From the NCBI GenBank assembly GCA_038184435.1, contig CP116227.1, positions 1,765,501-1,829,500 of the forward strand: DNA of 64,000 nucleotides, given 5' to 3'. A program made the translations under genes and the position numbers. This document shows, piece by piece, positions 36,880 through 44,985 of the stretch; positions within the stretch are counted from its first letter, which is position 1; the number at the start of each line of letters is the position of its first letter. The DNA comes from Nocardioides alkalitolerans. GTDB lineage: Bacteria; Actinomycetota; Actinomycetes; Propionibacteriales; Nocardioidaceae. The notes beneath the pieces were generated by a model. That model ran no database searches. It worked only from the letters and a program-made list of their open reading frames with translations, and had not been told where the DNA came from.

Positions 36880-37926
36880 ATGGCGACTGACCCCTCCGTG
36901 GTGACCGACCTCCCCGCCGGACTGCGCGTCGAGCCGGAGGCGCCCGACCGCAACCTCGCGCTCGAGCTGGTCCGGGTCACCGAGGCGGCGGCCATGGCCG
37001 CCGGCCGCTGGGTCGGGCGGGGCGACAAGAACGGCGCCGACGGCGTCGCGGTCAACGCGATGCGCGTCATGATCTCCAGCGTCGGGATGAACGGCGTCGT
37101 CGTCATCGGCGAGGGCGAGAAGGACGACGCCCCCATGCTGTTCAACGGCGAGCAGGTCGGCAACGGCACCGGTCCCGAGTGCGACGTGGCCGTCGACCCG
37201 ATCGACGGCACCACCCTCACCGCCAAGGGCATGTCCAACGCCATCGCCGTGCTCGCGGTCGCGCCGCGCGGCTCGATGTACGACCCGTCCGCCGTCTTCT
37301 ACATGGAGAAGCTGGTCGCCGGCCCCGACGCCGCGGACTCGGTCGACATCCGCCTCCCCGTCGCCGAGAACATCGCCCGCGTGGCCAAGTCGAAGAAGTC
37401 GGCGGCCGAGGACGTCACCGTCGTGCTGCTCGACCGGCCGCGCCACGCGCAGCTCGCCGAGGAGATCCGGAAGACCGGTGCGCGCATCAAGTTCATCTCC
37501 GACGGCGACGTGGCCGGCGCCATCGCCGCCGCGCGTGCCGGCTCGGGCGTCGACCTCCTCCTCGGCATCGGCGGCACGCCGGAGGGCATCATCGCGGCCT
37601 GCGCGATGAAGAGCCTCGGCGGCATCATCCAGGGCCGCCTGTGGCCCACCGACGACGACGAGCGCCAGCGCGCCCTCGACGCCGGCCACAACCTCGACCG
37701 CGACTTCGTGCTCGGCACGGACGACCTGGTGCAGGGCGACGACTGCTTCTTCGTGGCCACGGGCATCACCGACGGCGACCTCATGAAGGGCGTGCGCTAC
37801 TCCGGCGGCGGCGCGATCACCGACTCGCTCGTGATGCGCTCGCGCAGCGGCACCATCCGCCAGGTCACCTCCGAGCACCGGCTCAGCAAGCTGCGGGCCT
37901 ACTCGGCCATCGACTTCGAGCGCTGA
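36880..37926 (+). CDS. glpX: class II fructose-1,6-bisphosphatase
   Basis: The 348-residue GlpX-type phosphatase hydrolyses fructose-1,6-bisphosphate in gluconeogenesis. It has the metal-binding GEGEKDDAPML (about 78-88) and VDPIDGTT (about 105-112) motifs and LGIGGTPEGIIAACA near 229. A TACGAT box (36868-36873) ends six nt before the ATG with no ribosome site, which suggests a leaderless mRNA. Confidence 0.97.
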   Translation: MATDPSVVTDLPAGLRVEPEAPDRNLALELVRVTEAAAMAAGRWVGRGDKNGADGVAVNAMRVMISSVGMNGVVVIGEGEKDDAPMLFNGEQVGNGTGPECDVAVDPIDGTTLTAKGMSNAIAVLAVAPRGSMYDPSAVFYMEKLVAGPDAADSVDIRLPVAENIARVAKSKKSAAEDVTVVLLDRPRHAQLAEEIRKTGARIKFISDGDVAGAIAAARAGSGVDLLLGIGGTPEGIIAACAMKSLGGIIQGRLWPTDDDERQRALDAGHNLDRDFVLGTDDLVQGDDCFFVATGITDGDLMKGVRYSGGGAITDSLVMRSRSGTIRQVTSEHRLSKLRAYSAIDFER

Positions 37927-37982
37927 GCCCCCGGGGGCGTCGCCGCGGGGAGCCCCCTCGGGCCGTCCCCATAATGGGACTC

Positions 37983-39017
37983 ATGGTGAGCAGCGACAGT
38001 CCCCGCGTGACGGACCCGGAAGCCCTGCTGGACGGGGGCCTCGACGCCGGGCTGGCTCCCGCGCAGGAGGAGCGCGTCGGCGAGGGCGAGCTGCCCCCGG
38101 ACCTCCCGCCCGAGCTCGCCGCCGTGCCGCGCTCCGAGGAGCTGTTCGCCCCGGTGCGGGCGGACGTCGAGCTCTGTTACCAGACCTACGGCGACCCCGG
38201 TGACCCCACCGTGCTCCTCGTCATGGGCCTCGGCGGGCACCTCACCTGGTGGCCCGACCGGATGTGCCGGATGCTCGCGCTCGAGGGCTTCCACGTCGTG
38301 CGCTACGACAACCGCGACGTCGGTCGCTCCACCCGCGTCCGCGCCCGCGTGGGGAAGGCCAGCGTCGTGCAGGCCTTCCTCGGCCGGCCGGTCGCCGCGC
38401 CGTACACGATGGCCGACCTCGCCGAGGACGGCGGGCTCCTCCTCGACCACCTCGGCGTCGACCGCGCGCACGTGGCGGGCGTGTCGATGGGCGGGATGAT
38501 CGCGCAGACCATCGCCGTCGACCACCCCGATCGAGTGCTGTCGCTGACCTCGATCATGTCGACGACCGGCAACCGTCGCGTGGGCTGGCAGCACCCGCGC
38601 CTGATCCCCTCCCTGCTGTCGCCGCGGCGTCCCGACCTGGAGTCGTACGTCGCGAGCACGGCCCTCATGGCACGCCTGATCGGCTCGCCGGCCTACACGG
38701 ACACCCCCGAGGGGATCCGTGCCCGCGCGGTCGAGACCCACGGTCGCGGCGTGAGCGGGAGCGGCATCCTGCGGCAGATGCTGGCGATCCTCACCCAGCC
38801 GGACCGCACGCGTGCCCTCGGCGGGCTGCGCATCCCGGTCTCCGTCGTGCACGGCAAGCAGGACCGGATGGTGCACGTCTCCGGCGGCCGCGCCACCGCC
38901 GCCGCCGTCCCCGGCGCACGGCTCACGCTCGTCGAGGGCATGGGCCACGACCTCCCGGCGGGGTTGTGGCCGCTCTTCGTCGACGTCATCAGTCGCACGG
39001 CCGCCCGCGCGGCGTGA
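37983..39017 (+). CDS. alpha/beta hydrolase
   Basis: A 344-residue hydrolase. An acidic leader (about 1-60) precedes a complete fold with oxyanion LLVMGLGGHLTWW near 78-90, nucleophile elbow GVSMGGM near 166 and C-terminal catalytic histidine in EGMGHDLP near 322; VVHGKQDRMV near 291 carries the acid. The substrate is unknown; the form is close to actinobacterial esterases. CATAAT (37970-37975) ends seven nt before the ATG, a leaderless-type start. An alternative in-frame ATG is 37974. Confidence 0.88.
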   Translation: MVSSDSPRVTDPEALLDGGLDAGLAPAQEERVGEGELPPDLPPELAAVPRSEELFAPVRADVELCYQTYGDPGDPTVLLVMGLGGHLTWWPDRMCRMLALEGFHVVRYDNRDVGRSTRVRARVGKASVVQAFLGRPVAAPYTMADLAEDGGLLLDHLGVDRAHVAGVSMGGMIAQTIAVDHPDRVLSLTSIMSTTGNRRVGWQHPRLIPSLLSPRRPDLESYVASTALMARLIGSPAYTDTPEGIRARAVETHGRGVSGSGILRQMLAILTQPDRTRALGGLRIPVSVVHGKQDRMVHVSGGRATAAAVPGARLTLVEGMGHDLPAGLWPLFVDVISRTAARAA

Positions 39018-39106
39018 TCCTCGACTCGACCGTGCCGCGACCTCCCGAAATGCCGTCGCACCCCGTCTGACGTGGCGCGACGCGCTGGATCTCCTTGCAA
39101 TTACGG

Positions 39107-39131
39107 GCACCACGGTCTAGACCTGTGGTGC
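39107..39131. promoter_or_regulatory. palindromic operator upstream of lpqY
   Basis: GCACCAC-GGTCTAGACC-T-GTGGTGC is a near-perfect 25-bp palindrome with a perfect GGTCTAGACC core. It follows a TTGCAA box (39095-39100) and ends 28 nt before the lpqY start, so it probably overlaps the promoter and binds a sugar-responsive repressor. Confidence 0.55.
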
Positions 39132-39159
39132 ACATAACTCAAGGGAGAGGGAGTGGCAG

Positions 39160-40470
39160 ATGGGTGACCCCCGAGGGCGCGGGGCGGGGTCCGCGGTGAG
39201 GAGGGTCGGCATCGGAGCCGCCCTCGTGCTCGCCGCAGGCACGCTCTCCGCCTGCAGCAGCGACGGGAAACCGACGCTGAACTGGTACATCAACCCCGAT
39301 GGCCAGGCCACGCTCACGTCACTGGCGGAGCGGTGCAGCACCGACGACTACGACATCGCGATCCAGCTCCTCCCGACGGGTGCCACCGACCAGCGCACCC
39401 AGCTCGCCCGGCGGCTCGCGGCCAACGACTCGTCCACCGACCTCATGAGCCTCGACCCCGTGTTCGTGGCGGAGTTCGCCAACGCGGGGTGGCTGGCCGA
39501 GTTCGAGGGCGAGGCGGCCGAGGCGGTCGTCGACGACGACGTGCTGTCGGGTCCCGCCGACACGGTGCAGTGGGACGACAAGATCTACGCCGCGCCGCAG
39601 TGGGCCAACACGCAGGTGCTCTGGTACCGCCAGTCGCTGGCCGAGCAGGCCGGCATCGCCGACGCCCTCGAGGAGGGCACCGCGACCTGGTCGCAGGTCA
39701 TCGACGCCGCCGCCGAGAACGGCGCGACCGTCGGCGTGCAGGCGGACCGCTACGAGGCCTACATGGTGTGGATCAACTCGCTCGTGCAGGGCGCCGGCGG
39801 CGACATCGTCAGCGACACCGAGGCCGGCGTCGACGCCCAGGTCGACATCGACTCCGACGCGGGTCGCGCCGCCGCCGCGGTCGTCCAGCAGCTGGCGAGC
39901 TCCCCCGCCGCGCAGTCGGACCTCTCCGTCTCCCGCGAGGGCACCTCGCTGGGCGCGATGTACGGCGACGGGCCCGGCGAGTTCATGACGAACTGGACGT
40001 TCGTCTACAAGAACTACGAGGGCACGGTCTCCGAGGAGGAGTTCGCCGACCTCGCGTGGGCGCGCTACCCGCGCACCGTCGAGGGCGAGGAGTCCGCTCC
40101 CCCGGTCGGCGGCATCGACATCGGCGTGGGCGCGTTCAGCGAGCACCCCGACTGGGCGATCGAGGCCGCGCAGTGCGTCACCGACCCCGAGGCGCAGCTG
40201 CAGCTCGCGGTCAACGACGGCCTCATGCCCGCCCGGGCCTCGGTCTACGAGGAGCAGGAGCTCGTCGACGCGTACGACGCGGGCCTGCTCGACCTCTACC
40301 GCGAGAGCATCGAGGCGGGCGGCACCCGTCCGAAGAGCGCGTTCTACAACCAGATCTCGGGATCGGTGCAGAGCACGTGGCACCCGCCGGCCTCGGTCGA
40401 CCCCGACACGACGCCGCGCGAGTCGGCCGAGTTCATCCGTGACGTCCTGCAGGGGAAGGCGCTGCTGTGA
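39160..40470 (+). CDS. lpqY: trehalose-type ABC substrate-binding lipoprotein
   Basis: A 436-residue solute-binding lipoprotein with lipobox AAGTLSAC (signal about 1-32). Collinearity with remembered mycobacterial LpqY is clear in QLARRLAANDSSTDLMSLD (about 87-105) and in YAAPQWANTQVLWYR near 143. LpqY-SugABC recycles trehalose released during mycolate or glycolipid metabolism; in this organism trehalose or a related disaccharide is the likely substrate. The ATG is preceded by AGGGAGAGGGAG. It is coupled to sugA by GTGA overlap. Confidence 0.85.
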   Translation: MGDPRGRGAGSAVRRVGIGAALVLAAGTLSACSSDGKPTLNWYINPDGQATLTSLAERCSTDDYDIAIQLLPTGATDQRTQLARRLAANDSSTDLMSLDPVFVAEFANAGWLAEFEGEAAEAVVDDDVLSGPADTVQWDDKIYAAPQWANTQVLWYRQSLAEQAGIADALEEGTATWSQVIDAAAENGATVGVQADRYEAYMVWINSLVQGAGGDIVSDTEAGVDAQVDIDSDAGRAAAAVVQQLASSPAAQSDLSVSREGTSLGAMYGDGPGEFMTNWTFVYKNYEGTVSEEEFADLAWARYPRTVEGEESAPPVGGIDIGVGAFSEHPDWAIEAAQCVTDPEAQLQLAVNDGLMPARASVYEEQELVDAYDAGLLDLYRESIEAGGTRPKSAFYNQISGSVQSTWHPPASVDPDTTPRESAEFIRDVLQGKALL

Positions 40471-41426
40471 GCTCCACGACGACCGCACCCGCCGGGGTCG
40501 CGAAGACCCCGAAGTCGAAGAAGTCCAAGCCCGGGAACGCCAGCGACCGCTCGGTCGCCGAGAACCGGCTGGGCATGAAGCTGGTCGCGCCGGCCCTCGT
40601 GGTGATGCTCTTCGTCACCGCGTTCCCGATGCTCCAGGCCCTCTGGCTGTCCCTGTCCAACTACGCGCTCACCGCGCCCGACGACCGCAGCTTCGTGGGG
40701 GCGCAGAACTACGTCACCGCGCTGACCGACCCGCTGTTCTGGCGCACCATGCTGGTGACCGTCGGCATCATGGTCGTGACGGTGTTCTTCGAGCTCGTCA
40801 TCGGGTTCGTGTTCGCCCTCGTCATGCACCGCGTGATCTTCGCGCGGGGCATCATCCGCACCTCGATCCTCATCCCCTACGGCGTGATCACCGTGGTGTC
40901 GGGCTTCGCGTGGCAGTTCGCGTTCTCCTCCACCAACGGCTTCGTCAACGCGTGGGTGCCGTTCATCGAGGACAACTTCAACTGGTTCGGGGAGCAGTTC
41001 CCGGCCCTGTTCGCCATCTGCGTCTCCGAGATCTGGAAGACGACGCCGTTCATGTCGCTGCTGCTCCTCGCGGGTCTCGCGCAGGTCAGCGAGGACATGA
41101 TCGAGGCGGCGAAGGTCGACGGTGCCACGTGGTGGCAGCGCATGTGGAAGGTGGTCCTGCCGAACATGCGGGCCGCGATCATGGTCGCGATCCTGTTCCG
41201 CGCCCTCGACGCCTTCCGCATCTTCGACAACATCTTCGTGATGACGGGCGGTGCGGTGAACACCGAGTCGGTCTCGTTCCTCACCTACCGCCAGGTGATC
41301 GAGCAGTTCCAGATCGGCATGGGATCCGCGCTGTCGGTGCTCCTGTTCCTCTCGGTGCTCGTCATCGCCTTCGGCATCGTCAAGCTGTTCCGCGTCGACC
41401 TGGCTGCGGCCCGGCAGGAGGGATGA
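40467..41426 (+). CDS. sugA: sugar ABC transporter permease 1
   Basis: The 319-residue permease has a lysine-rich cytoplasmic tail (about 11-40), six membrane helices and the EAA loop EAAKVDGATWWQRMWKVVLP (about 213-232). The GTG start overlaps the lpqY stop. It pairs with SugB to form the transmembrane channel. Confidence 0.9.
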   Translation: MSSTTTAPAGVAKTPKSKKSKPGNASDRSVAENRLGMKLVAPALVVMLFVTAFPMLQALWLSLSNYALTAPDDRSFVGAQNYVTALTDPLFWRTMLVTVGIMVVTVFFELVIGFVFALVMHRVIFARGIIRTSILIPYGVITVVSGFAWQFAFSSTNGFVNAWVPFIEDNFNWFGEQFPALFAICVSEIWKTTPFMSLLLLAGLAQVSEDMIEAAKVDGATWWQRMWKVVLPNMRAAIMVAILFRALDAFRIFDNIFVMTGGAVNTESVSFLTYRQVIEQFQIGMGSALSVLLFLSVLVIAFGIVKLFRVDLAAARQEG

Positions 41427-41429
41427 GCG

Positions 41430-42275
41430 ATGGGTAACACTCCGCTCCGCAAGGTCGGCATCGCGCTCGGTGCCGCGCTGATCCTCATCTGGTGCCTGCT
41501 GCCGGTGGCCTGGATCATCTCGCTGTCCTTCAAGTCGCAGGAGTCGGTCACCAACGGCTCGCCCGGCTTCTTCCCGGCCGAGGGCGGGTTCGCGGGCTGG
41601 GACAACTACGTCGCGGCCTGGGACAACGAGCAGTTCCGTCGGGCGATCTTCAACTCGATCGGCATCTCGCTCATCGCGACGGTGCTCTCGGTCATCGTGG
41701 CCACGCTCGCGGCGTACGCGATCGCGCGGCTGGAGTTCAAGGGCAAGAAGCTCGTGCTCTCCACGGCCCTGGCCATCGCGATGTTCCCGGTGGTGTCGCT
41801 GGTCGGCCCGCTGTTCGACATGTGGCGGGCGATCGGGCTGTACGACACGTGGCCCGGCCTGATCATCCCCTACATGTCGTTCACCCTGCCCCTGGCGATC
41901 TGGACGCTCGCCGCCTTCTTCCGGGAGATCCCGTGGGAGATGGAGCAGGCGGCCCAGGTCGACGGCGCGACGTCGTGGCAGGCCTTCCGCAAGGTGATCG
42001 TGCCGTTGGCCGCCCCCGGCGTCTTCACGGCCGCGATCCTCACGTTCTTCTTCGCGTGGAACGACTTCGTGTTCGGCATCTCGCTGACCTCGACCGAGGC
42101 GGCGCGACCGATCCCGGCGTCCCTGTCGTTCTTCGTGGGGAGCGACCCGTTCAACCGGCCCGCCTCGCTGCTGGCCGCCGGTGCCGTCATCGCGACGCTG
42201 CCGATCATCGTCATCGTGCTGGCCTTCCAGCGCAAGATCGTCGCCGGTCTCACCTCCGGCGCAGTGAAGGGGTAA
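41430..42275 (+). CDS. sugB: sugar ABC transporter permease 2
   Basis: The 281-residue second permease has six membrane helices and the EAA loop EQAAQVDGATSWQAFRKVIVP (about 172-192). It begins three bases after the sugA stop and ends two bases before sugC, consistent with tight translational coupling. Confidence 0.9.
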   Translation: MGNTPLRKVGIALGAALILIWCLLPVAWIISLSFKSQESVTNGSPGFFPAEGGFAGWDNYVAAWDNEQFRRAIFNSIGISLIATVLSVIVATLAAYAIARLEFKGKKLVLSTALAIAMFPVVSLVGPLFDMWRAIGLYDTWPGLIIPYMSFTLPLAIWTLAAFFREIPWEMEQAAQVDGATSWQAFRKVIVPLAAPGVFTAAILTFFFAWNDFVFGISLTSTEAARPIPASLSFFVGSDPFNRPASLLAAGAVIATLPIIVIVLAFQRKIVAGLTSGAVKG

Positions 42276-42277
42276 TC

Positions 42278-43483
42278 GTGGCCGGCATCCAGATCAAGAA
42301 CATCGTCAAGAAGTACGGCGACGGCTTCCCGGCCGTCAACGACGTCTCCATCGACATCGCTGACGGGGAGTTCGTCATCCTCGTCGGCCCGTCGGGCTGC
42401 GGGAAGTCGACGCTGCTGCGGATGATCGTGGGGCTGGAGGACATCACCTCCGGCGACATGCTGATCGGCGACAAGCGCGTCAACGACCTCGCGCCGCGCG
42501 ACCGCAACCTGGCGATGGTCTTCCAGAACTACGCGCTCTACCCGCACCTGACCGTCTACGAGAACATCGCGTTCCCGCTCCGGCTGGCGGGGGCCTCGGA
42601 CTCCGAGGTCGACGCGAAGGTGAAGGAGGCGTCGAAGACGCTCGAGCTCGACGAGCACCTGCAGCGCAAGCCCGGCAACCTGTCGGGCGGCCAGCGCCAG
42701 CGGGTGGCGATGGGTCGCGCGATCGTGCGCGACGCCGACGCGTTCCTCTTCGACGAGCCGCTGTCCAACCTCGACGCCAAGCTCCGCGGCCAGATGCGCA
42801 GCGAGATCGCGCGCCTGCAGAAGAAGCTCGGCATCACGACGGTCTACGTCACCCACGACCAGACCGAGGCGATGACGCTGGGCGACCGCGTCGCGGTGCT
42901 CAAGCGGGGCGTGCTCCAGCAGCTCGCCTCGCCGCGGGAGCTCTACGAGAACCCGGGCAACCTCTTCGTCGCGGGCTTCATCGGGTCTCCCCCGATGAAC
43001 TTCCTGCCCGCCGAGGTCGAGGGCACCAGCGTCAAGCTGCCCTTCGGCACGGTGGAGATCCCGGCCGACAAGGCCGAGAAGGCGGCCGGCAAGGGCCTGC
43101 TCATCGCGGGCATCCGGCCGGAGGCGTTCGAGGACGCGTCGCTCGTCGACGAGGCCCGAGCGGGCGGGTCGACGTTCTCCGGCAAGGTCGAGTTCGTCGA
43201 GTGGCTGGGCAGCGAGACCTACGCCTACCTGCCGTTCGAGGCGCCGCCGGAGGTCGTCAAGCAGCTCGAGCAGCTGGAGAAGGACCTCGACGGCGACTCG
43301 CTCCGCACGCAGCTGGTCATCAGCCTCGACGGCGCCAGCCGCGTCCGGGAGGGCGACGAGGCGGAGATCTGGGTCGACACCTCGAAGATGCACCTCTTCG
43401 ACCCGGCGACCGGCGAGAACCTGACGGTCGACCTGTCCCGCGCGGGCCGCATCCCGGCGCGCGAGTCGGGCGTCCCCGCCTGA
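42278..43483 (+). CDS. sugC: sugar ABC transporter ATPase
   Basis: A 401-residue MalK/SugC-type ATPase: Walker A GPSGCGKST near 38-46, signature LSGGQRQR near 135, Walker B FLFDEPLSNLD near 155 and switch histidine THDQTEAM near 190. A regulatory TOBE-containing C-terminus (about 240-401) is present. The transporter has its own ATPase rather than relying on a shared MsiK. Confidence 0.92.
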   Translation: MAGIQIKNIVKKYGDGFPAVNDVSIDIADGEFVILVGPSGCGKSTLLRMIVGLEDITSGDMLIGDKRVNDLAPRDRNLAMVFQNYALYPHLTVYENIAFPLRLAGASDSEVDAKVKEASKTLELDEHLQRKPGNLSGGQRQRVAMGRAIVRDADAFLFDEPLSNLDAKLRGQMRSEIARLQKKLGITTVYVTHDQTEAMTLGDRVAVLKRGVLQQLASPRELYENPGNLFVAGFIGSPPMNFLPAEVEGTSVKLPFGTVEIPADKAEKAAGKGLLIAGIRPEAFEDASLVDEARAGGSTFSGKVEFVEWLGSETYAYLPFEAPPEVVKQLEQLEKDLDGDSLRTQLVISLDGASRVREGDEAEIWVDTSKMHLFDPATGENLTVDLSRAGRIPARESGVPA

Positions 43484-43496
43484 CGCTCCACCCCGC

Positions 43497-43537
43497 AGCG
43501 GGCCGTCCTCGACGTACGTCGTCGGGGGCGGCCCGCT
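43497..43537 (+). terminator. hairpin terminator after sugC
   Basis: AGCGGGCCG (43497-43505) pairs with CGGCCCGCT (43529-43537); the loop contains a further CGACG/CGTCG stem. TCGTTCT follows on the plus strand. It lies 14 bp after the sugC stop. Confidence 0.75.
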
Positions 43538-43548
43538 TCGTTCTGCGC

Positions 43549-43633
43549 GCCGAGCTTGGTCGAACGCCGAGCTTGGTCGAACGCCGAGCTTGGTCGAACG
43601 CCGAGCTTGGTCGAACGCCGAGCTTGGTCGAAC
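43549..43633. repeat. five perfect 17-bp tandem repeats
   Basis: GCCGAGCTTGGTCGAAC is repeated five times head to tail without a mismatch, in the 217-bp gap between sugC and the next gene. Each unit holds TTGGTCGAA; the first unit begins 11 bp after the sugC terminator. Confidence 0.95.
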
Positions 43634-43700
43634 GCCGCGGCAACAGCGTCGGGGCGAATGAGTACGCCGACCCATGCACCCAGGCGCGGGGCGGAACACC

Positions 43701-44213
43701 ATGGTCGGCATGACTCCTGCCGTCCTCCACCGGACCCTGTCGTTCGTCCTCGCGCTCTTTCTCCGGGTCGCCCTCCTCGTCGCCGTCTCCGACGGCTTCG
43801 TGGAGCTGATGTCCCGGGTCGCGCCGACGGAGGACGCCGACATCGGGAGCGGCCTGCTGGCGATGCTCTTCCTCGCCTGCGCCGCCTTCGCCGTCGCCGC
43901 GATCGACGGCTACCGACGCCGGTTCCTGCCCGCCGCCGCCCTCTGGGCGCTCGTGGCCGGGCTGACCGCGGTCGCCAGCGAGCTCTGGACGTACGTGGCG
44001 ATCGAGCAGATCACGCTGCAGGACGCCCTCGACGACCTCGCCGACCTCGGTCCCACATGGTTCCTGCTCGTCGCGGTCCCTGCGCTGGCCGGGCTCGGTC
44101 TCGGAGCAATGATCCGCCGGGGAGCCCACCCGACGTCCTCGACGACCCACCCGACGCCGCCCACGGCCGACCCGACGTCCCGCTGGTCGTCGGGCAGCCC
44201 CTACCCTCGATGA
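43701..44213 (+). CDS. hypothetical membrane protein
   Basis: A 170-residue protein with about four membrane helices (near 10-30, 46-64, 73-92 and 118-140) and a Thr/Ser/Pro-rich tail. No family was recognised. Starts at 43674, 43701 or 43710 are possible; 43701 is chosen for GGCGGAA eight nt upstream. It is monocistronic and convergent with the DUF1707 gene. Confidence 0.65.
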   Translation: MVGMTPAVLHRTLSFVLALFLRVALLVAVSDGFVELMSRVAPTEDADIGSGLLAMLFLACAAFAVAAIDGYRRRFLPAAALWALVAGLTAVASELWTYVAIEQITLQDALDDLADLGPTWFLLVAVPALAGLGLGAMIRRGAHPTSSTTHPTPPTADPTSRWSSGSPYPR

Positions 44214-44243
44214 GGGGGAAGGCCGTCGGCCCGGACGGCAGGG

Positions 44244-44939
44244 TCAGCGACCGCCGAGCGTCTTCCGCTTCCGCTTGCGCTCACCGGGCATCGGCTTGCG
44301 CACGACGGACACGCCGCCCATGAGCGCGACGCCCTTGACCCGCACGATCGGCGAGTTCTGGTCGAGCTGTGCCTCGACCCGGTCGCGGTCCTGCGCGAAC
44401 CCGCCCATGATGCCGACGCCGTCGACGATGACGTGGGTCCAGGCGTTGACCGTGATCTCCACGCCGCCCATCAACGCGTTGGCGTGGATCGTGACCTCGC
44501 GCTGGGCGAACCGCGCCTCGCGCAGGTCGAGCTCGACCCCGCCCATCAGGCTGAACGCCGAGTGCGTGGCGCCGATCTCCCAGACCCCCTTGCGCTCGAC
44601 GCCGCCGAGGATGGCCACGCTCGAGGGGTAGTAGACGGCGGGCACCCCCGAGCGAGCGGCCTTCTCGAACGAGACCGGGGCCGGACCGGCCGGACGCGTC
44701 GGGGCCCCGGAGACGCCGTAGGGCACCACCGGTGTCCCCGGCGAGGTCGGCGCCTCGCCGGGGATGTCGGCCACGATCGGCACGAGGTCGGCGTAGATCT
44801 TCGCCGCGTAGGTCGCCTCGAGCCGCTCCTCGAGCTCGTCGGTCTCGAGACGCCCCTCGCCGGCGGCCCCCTGGAGCAGCTCGGCGACCTTGTGCCGGTC
44901 GGCGTCGGAGATGCGCAGCTGCGACGGGTCGGTCGTCAT
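44244..44939 (-). CDS. DUF1707 and LiaF-like domain protein
   Basis: A 231-residue protein without membrane helices. The N-terminal DUF1707 domain (RISDADRHKVAELLQGAAGEGRLETDELEERL, about 9-40) is a SHOCT-like helical domain. The C-terminal part (about 110-220) has four beta-repeat units each containing MGGVE or GGV, as in LiaF-type cell-wall-active domains. TACGCT (44947-44952) ends seven nt before the ATG and no ribosome site is seen, so the mRNA may be leaderless. Confidence 0.88.
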   Translation of the reverse strand: MTTDPSQLRISDADRHKVAELLQGAAGEGRLETDELEERLEATYAAKIYADLVPIVADIPGEAPTSPGTPVVPYGVSGAPTRPAGPAPVSFEKAARSGVPAVYYPSSVAILGGVERKGVWEIGATHSAFSLMGGVELDLREARFAQREVTIHANALMGGVEITVNAWTHVIVDGVGIMGGFAQDRDRVEAQLDQNSPIVRVKGVALMGGVSVVRKPMPGERKRKRKTLGGR

Positions 44940-44985
44940 GGGACCCAGCGTAGGCAACGCGCAGCCCGCGGCGTACTGACGTCTG

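Noticed and set aside
43549..43633. CRISPR-like repeat array
   Set aside because: The 17-bp units are contiguous without spacers, and no cas genes are near.
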